From NCBI RefSeq assembly GCF_023856365.1, contig NC_064539.1, forward strand, positions 26,067,493 through 26,131,492: a stretch of DNA of 64,000 nt, given 5' to 3'. The position numbers were made by a program, and so were the translations under genes. This document shows positions 27,401 to 39,100 of the stretch, piece by piece (the first letter of the stretch is position 1; the number at the start of each line of letters is the position of its first letter). This DNA is from Brienomyrus brachyistius. Lineage: Eukaryota; Chordata; Actinopteri; Osteoglossiformes; Mormyridae. The notes beneath the pieces were generated by a model. It saw only the letters and a program-made list of their open reading frames with translations. It did no database searches and was not told the origin of the DNA.

Positions 27401-30400
27401 CGCATTCCAGAAGTCTGGGGTGGCAGAAGAGCATGAACAACAAACTATATTCATCAGTTCAGCAACTCTCTGGCTGCAGGGGAACAAAGCAATTGATGCT
27501 TGAAATCAGTCAGTCATTCTTCCGAATCTTTCAGCCCATTCTGACCCTCATAACTCTGACAGCCCATCAGCTGCAGATACAACATTTATCGCCGCAGAAC
27601 AAACAACCAAGTCTCTGGCGTAAAAATGGCAAAAGAGTGGAACCCCCCTCCTCCACTGCCGAATGCTGCGACACAGGAATCCTGCAGCGCACATGTACCA
27701 TCGGTGAGTCAGCTGCTTGTCAGGGGCAGATAATATGGTGGCCTCTCTCTCTCTCTCTCTAAATTTCACATTTCCAATCAGCACATCTTAGCTCTGATCA
27801 CATCTTTTCCCTTACATACTCAGACGCTTACTTATAAGCAGTTGTCGGCAATTACTTTTATCTTGAATAGCAATTAGCAATGGCAAAACATTTGTCTCGT
27901 TTGCCCATCCACATAAGTTGGGAAGCTTGAAATTCCCACCAGGAAGTTCCATTGGCTAGCTTTCAGGCTGCTGACTGGAAGACAGAGTGACAACAGAACG
28001 GCAAACATACTGTTATTGCAACAAGCAAAGTTTCATGTTATTGCTCATTTTCGGATCACAACAGTTAGCTCTGCATTGGAGCCATTTCAACTCAGAGAAC
28101 CAGTAACAGTCAAAGAATCATTTATATGCAACTACAGATTATGCTGCACGAAATAGCATTACAATATTTTCTGCACGCCTCGCCACAATTTTTATCAAGC
28201 TGAATCTCCCTGACGCAATGTTTTATTGTAGTGCTACACAGCTAAATATTACAGGTTTCAACTGATATATCAACTGTCTGACCTTCACTCGTTCATCGCT
28301 AATGAAGCATTTGCTGCATGAGTAAATGCACCATACAATGGGTAAGTTAGCTTTCTTTAGCACTGGTCCTGACAGGGGCTTCAGCATTCATAATAAATAT
28401 TACAAAGGAGGCATTCTTGTGACAAGAATGACAAGTTCTTGTGTAAACATGATAAATAACATAAGGCTATAAAGTTTCTTTAATAAAAGGACAATGTATG
28501 GAACTGTTCTACAGGAAAGGTAACCGTAAATGACTTCTGTTGTGATTTTGTGCTATATAGAAGATAAAATTAAATAAAATGAATTTGACCTTCAAGGGGG
28601 GGCATGAGGAGGCATTGGGGGGGGGCAGGGCACCCCTCTAATATAATGGCAGGGGAAACAGTGGATTATAATCATGGTCAGAAGCAGACACTGCAGCACT
28701 AATCACCAGTCTGAAGGCATCTGAAAATTGCAATGTATATTTGCAAAGTCCCACAGGAAGAGGGTACTCACCATGTTGGCCAGTTCCAGGTAGTTTGCTC
28801 CCAGGGGGGGAGCGCGGGAGGGGGACTGCATCAGGAGCTTGTGAAGGGCAGCCTGTTGCTCTAGAGCAGCCCCCCTCTGCTCCAGCAGCTTCTGCAAGAT
28901 GCCGTGCTGCTGGAGGGGCTGCTGTTGGAGAGCTGAGCTCTGCAGGTCCCGTGCTCCAGTGTCACGGTCCCAGCTGTCCCTGGTCCTGGACAGAGTCACT
29001 GCATGGAAACAAAGCAGAACACATACAGATATGCCATACACTGCACACGTCAGACTCAAAGCCCGCAGCTACATTTAGCCCGGAGTACAGCTCTTTAAGG
29101 CCCGCAAAATAATTGATATCCTGTTTAGAATGGCCCAAGGATACAGGTGTAACAGTGCATGAAATTCACAGTTTTTTGGCTATGGGTTCACTATTCCATG
29201 CAATTTCGGTACAGAAGGAAAAACCTTGTTTTGAAAATATTTATTACTAAAACTGCAAATACAAACAATTAGGAACAATTGTGAACTAAAGGGAATGCAA
29301 AACAAATCCAGAGTCTCTACAACCAAGTATGGTCGCATTATGTCATGGAATGTCACATGGCGAAAACGTGTTCCGGGTTGTGGAAGCCTGCACTGCACTT
29401 CTCCTCTTTCTGCTCCTCCTCCACTGGCAAGTTCAACAGCAGTGCAACATTCTACTTGTAATCTGGTTGTATTTTTTTGGGACTACGCTCAGTACATTTC
29501 TCGTTTAAAAGGAGGATCTAGTGGATAATGTCAGACAAAGGCAGATGAATAATAATTCATCAGCTCAGTGAACACGATTGATTTCATTCCATATCTTCAA
29601 AGACGTTTTTGTAGGCCACTTAATTTAATTCTATTTTTAAAATATTTTAAATTTTCAGGAATAATGCTTACATTTGCAAAGGTTATGGTAAAGATTTCAA
29701 CCAAATAACTACAACGTCTGGATCATATTATAATTAGCTAAATAAATAAGCCATCGCTGGCCCAGAAATTCATTAGTGATTTTAGAGACTCAGTTTGAAA
29801 ACCCCGATAAACAGCGTCATACACAGTAAGTGGTGGGGTGGAGTAGAGGGGTAAATGAATACTGATACCATTTACAGTAACATTCAACACAATATGACAA
29901 GCACACACTCAAAAAAACATTTTCTGGGGATTTCTGGGGTTGCATGGAATGGAACAAGGAATGTTTCTTCGTGGTTTGTGCCTGCATTGCCACCTGGTGG
30001 TAAACACTGCAACTTATTTGTCAGTCAGTGCCAAGTTCAGTTTAGTAGTATGATAGTTTAATATAGTACTGGCAGATTCTCATATTAGAGTATGAATGAA
30101 ATTCAGCACTTGATGTGGCCCGCAACTTGACTTCTCCTAATGTAGGGAAGAGTTCTGATGCTATGTTAGCATTTCAAAATGAGTTGCTTTTTAAAAACCA
30201 GAAACGGACTCTTTCTGTTCGACAAAGTTGATGTCACAGTCCCGTGATACCAATGTTAACCAATATACCACACATCTATAAGTAACATTTGTTCATAAAG
30301 ACAATATATAACATGATGCAAAAGATTAATAATAAAACAATAATAATAATAAAAATCAGGTGCCATGAGAAAAAAAATGCAATCACCATTCATATTTTAC

Positions 30401-33400
30401 CCAGATCCGTGCTGCTCTACCTCAAAATAATTGTAAAAAAACCCAAATGAAGTCCAGTGAATTTCTCCCTAGTCTTTCAGATTATTCTCGGAACAACTGA
30501 GGTATGTCAGCCTGCTGTCGATAAAATGTCAGTTTCTAAAGCTTAGACTTACCCAGGATGTTTTCAGTGCTTGATGGCCAGAAGGACACAGGTTCCTGGA
30601 ACTCCTTCCTGTCAAGATCACCTGACCGCAGTGACAGCTCACCCTCTTCCTTTCGGATTTCATTCACCAATCTCATGCGGCAGCACATGAAGTCTTCAAA
30701 GGAGATTCTGCCCTCTTCATCCGCCCCCAGCTGGTCCATGATCTCTGCCACAGAGCCTTCCATGTTGAGCTGGCGACAGACCATCAGAAGATCGTTCCTG
30801 CATGGATGCAGTTTTTATCAGTGCTGGAAAACATGCATTCGGTGGCACCTTTTAAAATTCAGGTTAAATACAATTGTTTGTAATAATGAACACGCACACT
30901 GCTTTGTGAAGCTCATGGAAATGTTTCACAGCTTCAGTAGTTCATTGGCTTGATGTAAAGTACCATATGAAGCTACTTGTACTACCGTATAAGCTACCAC
31001 TTTACAATAAGGCTACCCATAAAAAGAGTTAATGAACGGTTTATAATCTGCTTATTAATTAGGTTGCAACACTTAGGTTGTAAATTATTAAAAGGCAATT
31101 TTAAACAAGTTATAACAAAGATCCCTTTTTATCAATGAGTTACTACCATTCACAAGTGGCAAAAGGGAGCCTTATTGTAAAGTGGCATCCCGTATAATTA
31201 TTATCATCATGTACTGTATTATTGTTCCGACTTACAAATACAAATAAAAGAGGAATGGGATGGCATCTCATTCATAACCTGGGGACTGCCGGTATTCTAT
31301 TAATATCTGTTTTGCACTATGACCAAAATTGTCTAACAGAGAAAAAAAAAAAAAAGATCATATTGATATTCATGTTGATTTCATATCATTTGAAAGAAAA
31401 TTTGCTAGATTTTTTACAAAAGGTAAGACTGGATCCATCTGAAAATGTCAAACGGTATAACCAAAAAAGAATGAAAAATATTAAATGTTTCATCCACCTG
31501 GAGTACATGTAAGTGTACTCATAAAATAATTAATTTTATATCATATAAAACAGATTTTATTAGAATGACTTCTAAATTAACATTTTATGTGTGTTTTGCA
31601 ATATTGATGCATCCCTACTAATGTTTGATTAGGATACATGTAACCTTAAATCCTACATAAATACTTACACTCCTACACTCCTGACTTTTGCACTTAAAGC
31701 AACATAGATTTGTCTGAAATGTACAAAATTAACATGAGCAGTTTATACAAGACATTAATCTTTGATTAATTATAAAAAAGCTTATCTAGCCCTGTATAGC
31801 AAAACTAAAGTAATCCATAATATCAGGGTACAAAAATTACCAACAGTCCCCCCCATTATTTTCATGGACTGACGTTTAATGTACTGCTAAGTGTCATAGT
31901 GGCTCTGCAGGTAGCACTGCAGCCTCACACCTGCAGGCGAATAGGGTTGAATCCGCAGGCTTGGGAAGATGTTCCAAGTTAAGGGTACTGAAAGTTGGAG
32001 CAACCACCTAGTCTGTTAGTGATGTGTCATCAATTGCTGTAAGCAGCTAACAGTAGTTTTGGGCACCCGCCACACTCATTGCAACACTTTTCACACTGCA
32101 GGATTTGGAGTTGTTGACAGGTCCAGATATTTAGCCTGCTAGATACCTGACAGGCATCTGTGATGCAACGGCAATTCTGTCTGGTCATGTCTTTGAACTT
32201 ATAGCGATTGAACGTTGATTTGCCTCCAATCTGGGGCATTTGTTAGCGTTCGGCAAAAACTTTTGGTAAGCGAAAAATCAGGGCTAATATCGTGGAATCT
32301 GAGCTTAGCATAAATTGTATTTTTTTTTTTAGCCTAGTGTGATTTTCCTGGCAAAAGCACATGGAAGATGTCATCTAAGATGAGTTAGCATGTTAGATGT
32401 GTTTCAGAAAAATATTCAAGTTCAGTATAATGGAGCTGACAGACATTCTTAATCTTATCTACTGCTCTCTGATTTTGGCGTAATTTATCGGGAAGCCAAA
32501 ATTAGAGATGGCCCGATCCAAATTTTTTCAGTTCCGATCCAATACTGCAGATAGCGATACAGATTCCCATACAAGAGCTCTTTTTACTTTAATATTTTAA
32601 AGCAATAAACATATATTTCTATAGCCTTTACTATTAAAACTTTTAATCTAGCACATACAGATGAAAAAATGCCAAAACATCATTAGGGTACTGGAAATAT
32701 ACATAACATACTGTTCCACCTCATTTGTACATCTTGTCTTAAGCATTTTTGAGGCAATTTACAGTTCAATTTGACTATCTTCCAAATGAGGACACACAAG
32801 TGGCGAATGCTTAAAATGCTCCACAATTTTTCTCCCTTTGGCAACAATAGCAATAACAGCCCCTCATGTATCACAAGCTGTAGCGAGGGCACAGAAGCAG
32901 CCCAAGCTAGTGACTTCCAAATCATCCATTGCTTTTTTCATATTACTCACGTTATGTCGCACAATTGCATGCTCTTTGTTTAGTAGGATTTTCCACAAGA
33001 CACTGCTCCCAACTTTAAAATCTTTGTTTTTACAAAGATTGCAAATCGCTGTGCTACTGGCTGCTGTTAACAGTGTAAAATACTCCCAGGTCGTCACCCT
33101 CTTATCCGATGTTCTTACGTTCCCCCTACTGCGATGGGTATGTGCATGACATCACAGCAGGCGGAAGTCACTGCACTCACACCCACTGAGCAGCAAAAAA
33201 CACTGAGTGGCAGCGTTAGCGTTCAATCTGAATGCCACATGGGAACGAGCTGCCGTGCGACTGATTGTACAAACAGATTCAACACCAAATAGGAGCTATT
33301 TTTTTGGAGACCGACGAAACCTAAATAAGTAAGTATCGGACGTGGATCGGTCAAAGATAAAATTAGCATGATGTTTTTTCCATGTTGAACATCTGCTTGA

Positions 33401-36197
33401 GGATTTAATTTTCAGCCATGTCAAGAAATGTATCAATGTCTTTCCTTGCGCATTCCAAACTGAAAATGCTATAACGAAAAGACATGCAACAAATGTGTGT
33501 ACTGTTACAGCATGTACCTCCTCATGCAGCTGCTAGCCATAACCATAACTACAACAACAAATACTCTTCGCCTACTCTTGCTTGGTTGAGCTCTACTGCG
33601 TGAAAGCCAGTGCTGCCCCCTACAGCAAACTCCCAGTCAATGCTTGCACATAAACCAGGGGTGGCCCATCGTATCCAGACATCGTCGATACCCCTTTCGC
33701 ATAAAGCACTCACCGGAGCTGGAGCTCACATTGGCCCCACCAAAAACCATCTCGCATTCATGCTGCACTTGGTGTAAGAATGGTAGAACGACGACGTCAG
33801 AGTGTACATGTGTTGTGGAAGAGGTACCATTTTGGAAGAGAAGACAAAAATAGAGGATTGTGTGAGATGCGACGAAAGCAAGACTATTTTGAGTTTACTG
33901 GAAATGCATACATTATATTTTAGCTTTATTGGTTATTGTTCCTGGGTTTAAACAGTTCATTCAAAATTTTTGGGTGTCCTGCGAGTCACCTGAGTACATC
34001 TGCCAACGACTTATTCCTGCTCTTCAGCGGTCCAATAAGAATTACCGTTTGTGTGTTCCAGTTAAAACACAGGTCGCAATCGGAGATGCATTCATGGATG
34101 AACTGCGAGTCATGCATGCTAATATGCGGGGATGCACGTAACTGTCAAGCATGTATGCATTCACCTTTGAAAGCAAAACACGTGGCAGACGTTTCTTGTA
34201 ACAACACAAATGAGTTGTCATAGCAGTGCTAATGCAAATAACTAGAAATTAAACGCTAGTCCCACCTCTCAGGTCTTATTTATAAATACTGCAGATCGCT
34301 GTGCTACTGCTAAAACTGGAAAACACTTCCAGGCCATCCAATGTTCTTATGTTCCTCCTGCTGCTAAGGGTATGCGCATGACATCACAGCAGGCGAAAGT
34401 CACTGAGCTCAGACTCACTTAGTAGCAAAAAAATTAAGTTGCAGCGTTAGCGTTCAGTCTGAATGTCGCAAAAACGCATCTAAAATGGGAAAGAGTTGCC
34501 GTACGATTGATTGTACAAACAGATTTATCACTAAATAGGAGCTATCTTTGTAGAGACCGCCGAAACATAAATATGAATGTACCGATGTCCTGACGAGTTC
34601 AACTACCTATCGAGACGTACTATTGAGCCTTTTTGCGCATGTGCAGTTCCATCTTTTGGGGGTTAGGGTTAGCTTTTAGGGGTTTGTGTTAGGGTGAAGG
34701 TTTTAGGGGGTTTCTGGGAGTTAGGGTTAAGGTTAGGGCTACCGATTAGCACTACGTTAGCCTAACTCGACAAAACCCCGGACATGCATCGGTCACATAG
34801 GGATGATTCCCAATCCGTCAAATAGGTCTGCATCAGCGCCGATACCGGTCCGTGGATTGGATCAGTGCATCACTAACCAAAATGTAATTAGAGTATTGAT
34901 TAGCTGAAGAGTTCTAATACCTGGGTTTTAACAGTTATTATCCCAAAAACTTGTATACACATTGGCCCTTGGTGAACAAGAGTCGCCATCCCTGACATAT
35001 GGCAGTCAACACACATAGAATGTCTATCGAACAAAAAAATCTGGGCTTACGTACACAATGTCCTGCACACACCCGTGCTGACAAACTTTACGCCCCTCAC
35101 CCTGTGCGCCATGTGTGAACTGGCCTTTACTCTGCATGGATCTTGCGTGTGTCCGAACGGCTGAATTTGGACCTTTAAAATGCGTGATTGCACGTGAGCC
35201 CTGTTATGGACCGACATTCAGGGTGTTCTGTACCTTGTGCTCCAGCTTTCCTCGGATAAGCTCCAAGCTCACAGTATTTTATTACAATTGCTTGTTTTAG
35301 CTATCTTTTTGTTTTGTTTGGGGGGGGGATCCAGAACATGTCAACAAAAGTCAATATCAAATCACTCATAAATTGTGAACAAAGGTATGGGAGAGACACG
35401 ATCTCAAACGTATCTCTCTGTTATTGCTGTTTTTTTCCCACTACGCTTTTCTTATAACAAGACCCATCAAACACAAAAAACTACGTTAAGAATTTAATCG
35501 CAGTGCCTAAATAACTGCAATGTGAAATGCTAATTTTAAAAACAGACAATAATTACTGGCGTGTAATTTAACAGAATGACAACCTAGAAATATTTGGACC
35601 AAAAAAATAACTGTCTCGAGTGAGTCATCTAATAAACCACCTCAACATCTGAGTATGAAAAATATGCCCCCTGTATAGCTCATTTATACAAAACTTCTAA
35701 GACAGCATGCTTTATAAAGTTAGTAGTAGTAATTCAACCTCGGAGAAGGGGGGCTGCATTGAGCCAGTTAAATTCCTGTAGCAGACAGTGTCCAAAATCA
35801 CCTCCAAGGCGTTTCATCAGCCTCACCAATATTTACTATGTTCAATTTAGTAAAGTTTACGAAAATAATTATAATAATAACTGCTGTGCTTTGTTCAAAC
35901 TTGGTTTAGATTTTTTAAAACTATTCAATACTTAATGTTGTTATCTCGATGCAAACAAAATACCCACGAAATGTTTCAGGGCAGCTAGCTCGGACGCTAA
36001 CAAGCGAATGTGCGGTGGCGGATTTTAAACATCATTATAGTTATACGTCGGCTGTGGTAACTGAACCTTTTTCGTTACCTGCTGATGTAGCCATCTCCGT
36101 CCCCGTCGCAGGTCTGGAAGAGGCGCTTGACCCGCTCCTCTTCGCCCGTACTCGATGTGTCACTACTGCCGCTGCTTAGACTCACCTCCGCCGCCAT
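9116..36197 (-). CDS. mcc: MCC regulator of WNT signaling, long EF-hand isoform, 19 exons
   Basis: Coding exons in transcript order: 36197-36079, 30797-30553, 28998-28772, 22673-22560, 21380-21238, 19490-19336, 17844-17684, 16973-16767, 16499-16353, 16011-15922, 15633-15485, 14969-14829, 13716-13616, 13211-13031, 11692-11458, 10634-10437, 9937-9840, 9648-9526, 9296-9116. All joins are GT-AG and in phase, giving about 1004 aa (human long form about 1019). A Ser-rich start leads into an EF-hand loop at residues 31-42 ([12 protein letters not shown]) and a weaker second one near 64-76. The rest, from about residue 197, is mostly coiled coil and nearly identical to human in blocks such as [25 protein letters not shown] and [19 protein letters not shown]. 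The C-terminus ETSL is a class I PDZ ligand. MCC is a cytoplasmic and cortical scaffold reported to bind beta-catenin and Scribble and to restrain WNT signalling. The start ATG lies in the expected Ser-rich, EF-hand first exon. No separate first exon for the shorter human isoform was found. Confidence 0.95.
10098..10260 (-). repeat. SINE fragment in MCC intron 16
   Basis: Contains the fish SINE body words 'tttggactgtgggaggaaac' and 'gcagagatgcc'. Orientation is the same as the fuller copy at 23543-23897. Head and tail are missing. Confidence 0.5.
12466..12618. repeat. Long hairpin: 58-bp inverted repeat
   Basis: The left arm at 12466-12523 and the right arm at 12560-12618 are near-perfect reverse complements: ggttaaaatgca(c/t)gataattt in one arm, then ttgtcat, then gtaaatgcacata and tacgta. 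The loop is about 36 bases. Weak pairing may continue outward ('cgatt' words near 12440 and 12665). It lies in MCC intron 14. The structure suits a foldback MITE, and no protein is encoded. Confidence 0.75.
13752..13774. repeat. Short CA microsatellite
   Basis: About eleven CA units just upstream (on the minus strand) of MCC exon 13. Confidence 0.8.
15346..15411. repeat. CA microsatellite
   Basis: An unbroken run of about 33 CA units in MCC intron 11. Confidence 0.95.
18098..18155. repeat. Short tandem repeat, gagggttgaggtaa-type
   Basis: About four imperfect units of 8-15 bases built on 'gagggttgagg' in MCC intron 6. Confidence 0.8.
18318..18790 (-). mobile_element. Tc1-like DNA transposon fragment
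   Basis: This sequence follows a very common fish Tc1-like element along its length. On the minus strand it encodes pieces of the transposase catalytic region, including a [14 protein letters not shown] block equivalent to the WPAQSPDLNPIE motif. Frameshifts and stops break it. It lies in MCC intron 6. Confidence 0.7.
18795..19115 (+). mobile_element. Second Tc1-like fragment, plus orientation
   Basis: Contains a degenerate 'acagtaaaacatggtgtgggcag' stretch, equivalent to the Tc1 transposase VKHGGGS block. It faces opposite to the Tc1 piece next to it, so the two abut tail to tail. Broken frames; weakly supported. Confidence 0.45.
19800..20062 (-). mobile_element. Diverged tRNA-derived SINE
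   Basis: Read on the minus strand from 20062, the head has 'gtggcacagtgg' (A-box-like) and 'ggtttgaatcctgcc' (B-box-like), followed by body words shared with the copy at 23543-23897. The tail is not clear. It lies in MCC intron 5. Confidence 0.55.
21690..22350 (+). mobile_element. Tc1-like transposon remnant with broken transposase
   Basis: The plus strand holds the C-terminal two thirds of a Tc1 transposase in MCC intron 4. Visible motifs are [15 protein letters not shown], the [14 protein letters not shown] block, [14 protein letters not shown] and a terminal [11 protein letters not shown]. The frame is broken near 22080, and stop codons follow, including one right after the last catalytic Glu region. 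No active enzyme can be made. Confidence 0.8.
22990..23250. repeat. Local tandem duplication of about 110 bp
   Basis: Segments at about 22997-23105 and 23139-23250 share order and wording: 'gaacagag/tttcattatttg', 'ggaagcatt', 'actgcattcag(g/a)cc', 'attcatgt.tacagcat'. They are diverged copies of one segment in MCC intron 3. Confidence 0.55.
23543..23897 (-). mobile_element. Full-length tRNA-derived SINE with target-site duplication
   Basis: Read on the minus strand from 23897, it starts with an A-box-like 'tggtggtgcagtgg' and a B-box 'gggttcgagtctc', continues through the conserved fish body ('ggactgtgggaggaaaccgg' on plus), and ends in a (GGAT)n tail. The 13 bases gattaaaagatat flank it exactly on both sides (23530-23542 and 23898-23910). 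The intact duplication marks a retrotransposed, fairly young insertion into MCC intron 3. Confidence 0.88.
23998..24075. repeat. Short tandem repeat, three units
   Basis: Three units of about 20-27 bases built on 'gatgtatagtttaatg'. Confidence 0.8.
24080..28700. other. MCC intron 3, remaining part
   Basis: Intron 3 spans 22674-28771. I found no exon here, including none resembling the alternative first exon of the shorter human MCC isoform. Two related, degenerate repeat blocks lie at about 26440-26560 and 26770-26850 ('tttggtaaa...gagttatc' words). A member of the dispersed family also seen near 32180 and 62850 lies at 25640-25870. Confidence 0.4.
25640..25870. repeat. Dispersed repeat family, copy 1
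   Basis: Shares 'catgtctttgaact.atagcgat.gaa', 'gcctccaat.t', a T-rich run ending in tagcc, and 'ctgg..aaagca' with 32180-32430. Part is also shared with 62850-62940. Non-coding; family unknown. Confidence 0.6.
29137..29805. repeat. Dispersed hAT-like repeat, copy A
   Basis: Begins 'ggtgtaacagtgca', has 'gcaatttcggtacagaagg', 'atttattactaaaactg' and 'aattaggaacaattgt', and later 'cagatgaataataattcatcag'. The same words in the same order occur at 62538-63250. Such 'gtgtaacggt..cggtacag' ends are common in fish non-autonomous hAT-like elements. It lies in MCC intron 2. Confidence 0.6.
30993..31189. mobile_element. Non-autonomous hAT-like MITE, 197 bp, with 8-bp target duplication
   Basis: Terminal inverted repeats g(ct/at)(a/g)ccactttacaataaggct lie at the two ends (30993 onward and up to 31189). 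The 8 bases ccgtataa flank the element exactly at 30985-30992 and 31190-31197. An 8-bp duplication with short terminal repeats is the mark of hAT transposition. The interior is AT-rich and non-coding. It lies in MCC intron 1. Confidence 0.85.
31885..31985 (+). mobile_element. tRNA-like SINE head fragment
   Basis: Contains 'gtggctctgcaggtagcactg' (A-box-like) and 'gggttgaatccgc' (B-box-like) at the right spacing for a tRNA-derived SINE head in plus orientation. Body and tail are missing. Confidence 0.5.
32180..32430. repeat. Dispersed repeat family, copy 2
   Basis: Matches 25640-25870 in order and wording over about 230 bases. It ends just left of the hAT element at 32503. Confidence 0.6.
32503..34875 (-). 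mobile_element. hAT transposon relic with BED zinc finger and internal duplication
   Basis: The ends pair as terminal inverted repeats (tag.gatg..c.gatccaa at 32503, reverse complement at 34875). Flanking octamers gccaaaat (32495-32502) and accaaaat (34876-34883) differ by one base, which fits an old hAT 8-bp duplication. On the minus strand, 33097-32864 encodes a BED-finger-like VWEYFTL...AICNLCK start. About 32890-32690 encodes a transposase-like [12 protein letters not shown]...LED.Q and QDVQ.RWNS pattern in shifted frames. Segments 33039-33340 and 34297-34590 are two copies of one sequence. The relic is dead and lies in MCC intron 1. Confidence 0.72.
34658..34740. repeat. Degenerate telomere-like TTAGGG stretch
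   Basis: About 80 bases with many 'gttaggg' and 'ttttaggg' words inside the hAT relic. Short interstitial tracts of this kind are common in fish. Confidence 0.6.
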
Positions 36198-39100
36198 GAT
36201 CCCCCCCCCCCCAAAACGTCAGCTGCGCCTCTCCGTCTGCTGGCCCTCCGAAAAAAAAGCTTCACCGAGCTACACTAAACATTCCGTCGCTCCATCAAAT
36301 CCTCAAAACTTCCCAATTTAATAAAGGCATTTCATACTACAGTGAAGAGTATAGCTCCTGGGAGGGGAGGGGAGGACGGGTGCCTAACTCCGTCCATGCC
36401 AGGTCATGGAGAAAGCTCCTCCAAACTGTTGATGGAGGTAGAGCAGGCGGGCTGAGTTCATGAGGCTTCTGGAAGTCTGTAGTTTTTTTTTCTAATATTA
36501 CACACGCGCACACACATTCACATACCCTAAAATATAACATCTCCCACATGCAGTTTAAACTGAGGCTATAAAGTAGAAGATACCAACGCATTACCCGATT
36601 TTCGTCAATAGTTCGTAAGTATTAGTTTAGGAATTTGTGCTTAAGTGCGCTTCCAATATGAAAGGTGTGTGATGTAGTTATTAGCTTAAATTGATGAAGG
36701 TCAATTATACTATTAAAGCAATAAAATAAATTTGTTCTCAACTTCATTATGTTCAAAACAGGGCAATTTCTCTAAGAACCAAGTTCAGAGTTATTCGGAA
36801 TATGGTATTTCTGTGACCCATTTTGGATGTGAAAGTTGCAATGACAGGACAAGACAGGGAGAGCATAAGGCACCAGTTATAATCAACAGATCGGTCTGCA
36901 ACGCAAACCATACTCATTATTCTGGTGCTGTGATTCGGTAAATGCAGGTTAATGCACATCAGTTATCTGTAGATATTTAGAGAGGGATTATACAGCAAAA
37001 CATTGCACATACAACCTCAGCTTATTGAGTAAATGCAAGAGATCAGTTGGTTCCCTGATCAGTTAGTTCCCTTCTTCATCGATCTAGCCCTGGTTTCAAA
37101 TATGGGAACATGAGTTCAACTTAGTTGCGCACGACACATATTACACTAGCACGTGGACTATAAGGTACAGTTTCAGGGTCAAATCCTGGGACTTCTCATG
37201 GGATGGGGCTCTACATTTGAACTACTAATGGGAAAATTGGTTGTTCTTCCATCTTCCTACTGCCTATCTTGGTTACGGTAATGAGTTAGCTTGTAGCTTA
37301 TCTCTGGCACTACAGCTGTAGCAGCAGAATTGAAAGTTGTGGCAGAAATTATTCTATACTAAACAGGTGTATAACGATACAATATATTGTCTTTTAAGTC
37401 AATATTAGTTTATATGTGTTGGACTTTAAAGCTGATAGCTGCAAATAGCATTCTGAATGAAGCAGCTCGTTCAAAATTCCAAACTGTGGATCTGTATTAG
37501 CTAAAATCATGACTGGTTTGGGAATAAGTTTGAACATCCTGTTGAAAGGAGTTCATGAATTTATGTGTAAGCTGTGCTAAGGCTGTGTTGGTAACCTGGG
37601 GATATGTAATGACGTAATCATCGGTACCACAGTCTGAATTGAGTTATTGACTGCTCTTACGTGTATTATACACTGATATCCAGAACACTTGCAAGTTATG
37701 TGGATGATATTCTCAAAAAGTAGGATACTGTAAATCTACATTATATGAACTTTACACTAAGCATCATGAAAAGAAATGCAATGTACCTCCTCTTAGACGG
37801 TCATTGTATGAGGTCAGGTTTGGGTTTCAAAATCTCTTTTGCTTCAAGCACACATGGTTGAGGGCAGATATGGTGCATGTATACAACATTTCAAGGTAAA
37901 CAGACAAGGAAATTTAGAAAACTATGTTAAATCTTTCAGTTCATTAATTAGTCTTATTTTAAAGTTTGACATCATTTGAAACATTTCAGCATTTTCTGCA
38001 GAATGCATAAAAACTCACTATTAATATGATGCGTACTGCGAGAAAAACTGTTTTAACGAAGTCATCATTTTGATGTCTGAAACTGCAAGTAAAATGCAGC
38101 AAATACTTTAGCATGCAAAGCATAACTCATATTTTACACAAATAATGTTTAAACAATATTAACCTTCAAACTCACAAATTGGGTCCCATAAATGAATATT
38201 CACAGTAGTACTTAAACTTTATACAAAAACAATATTTTTGAAAGTATTGACTTTTTTATTACAAATAAAACATTTCATGATACATAGTATCATTATAAGT
38301 TCGGGTCCTAGCCAATGTGGCAGCCTCACCTCTGGTGCCCCCCATTGAAGGCAAAGTGAAATTGGCTCTCAGAAGTCACTGCCCTATTGGGCCATTTACA
38401 CCGCATACAGGATTGATTGGCCCTGTAGATAATTTATAGGAGCATGATATCTGTTAATGTACATAATTATGTTATGCAATTTGGGAAGTTAGAAGTAATA
38501 GTCAAATTTGTACTCTGATATTTGAGAACAACACAACACTCAGGAATATCCATATCAAAGTTGAGCCGGTTGAGTTACACTCACAGAGAAAAGTTTGGTT
38601 TAAGACTATAGAGTAACAATTTCAGACATTTTAAATTGCTACTTGTATCTTACATGCTTACAATTCTTTTCTGTCTTAACCAAATGCCATGCAAAACACT
38701 GAGATGTGGAAAAAAACTTCCATTGAAAGTCAGTTTTGCTGGCTGAGCATTCCACAGATCTCATAGTTGGAATGATAGCATTAAACACACTGCAATATTC
38801 AGGAAAATGGGGATTGGACTCAAAAATTAGATCTCATGTATTTTGAGGCCATAATTTTCTGTCTTGTAAAAATAATAGTGGCATACCAAGTCATAACAAT
38901 GTAGATTATAATTTAGTGTTAGTATCCATTGGATCAGAATCAGATTCTTTATTATTCACCAAGTATTAATTGTATAAGGCATTTCTTTTGTTGCAGGCGT
39001 CATCATGATGTCCCTGGAACAGAAGATAAAATATATACAAAACAGAAGATATACAAAAGACATAAGAACATAGACTATACACAAACAAACTGTAAAAAAA

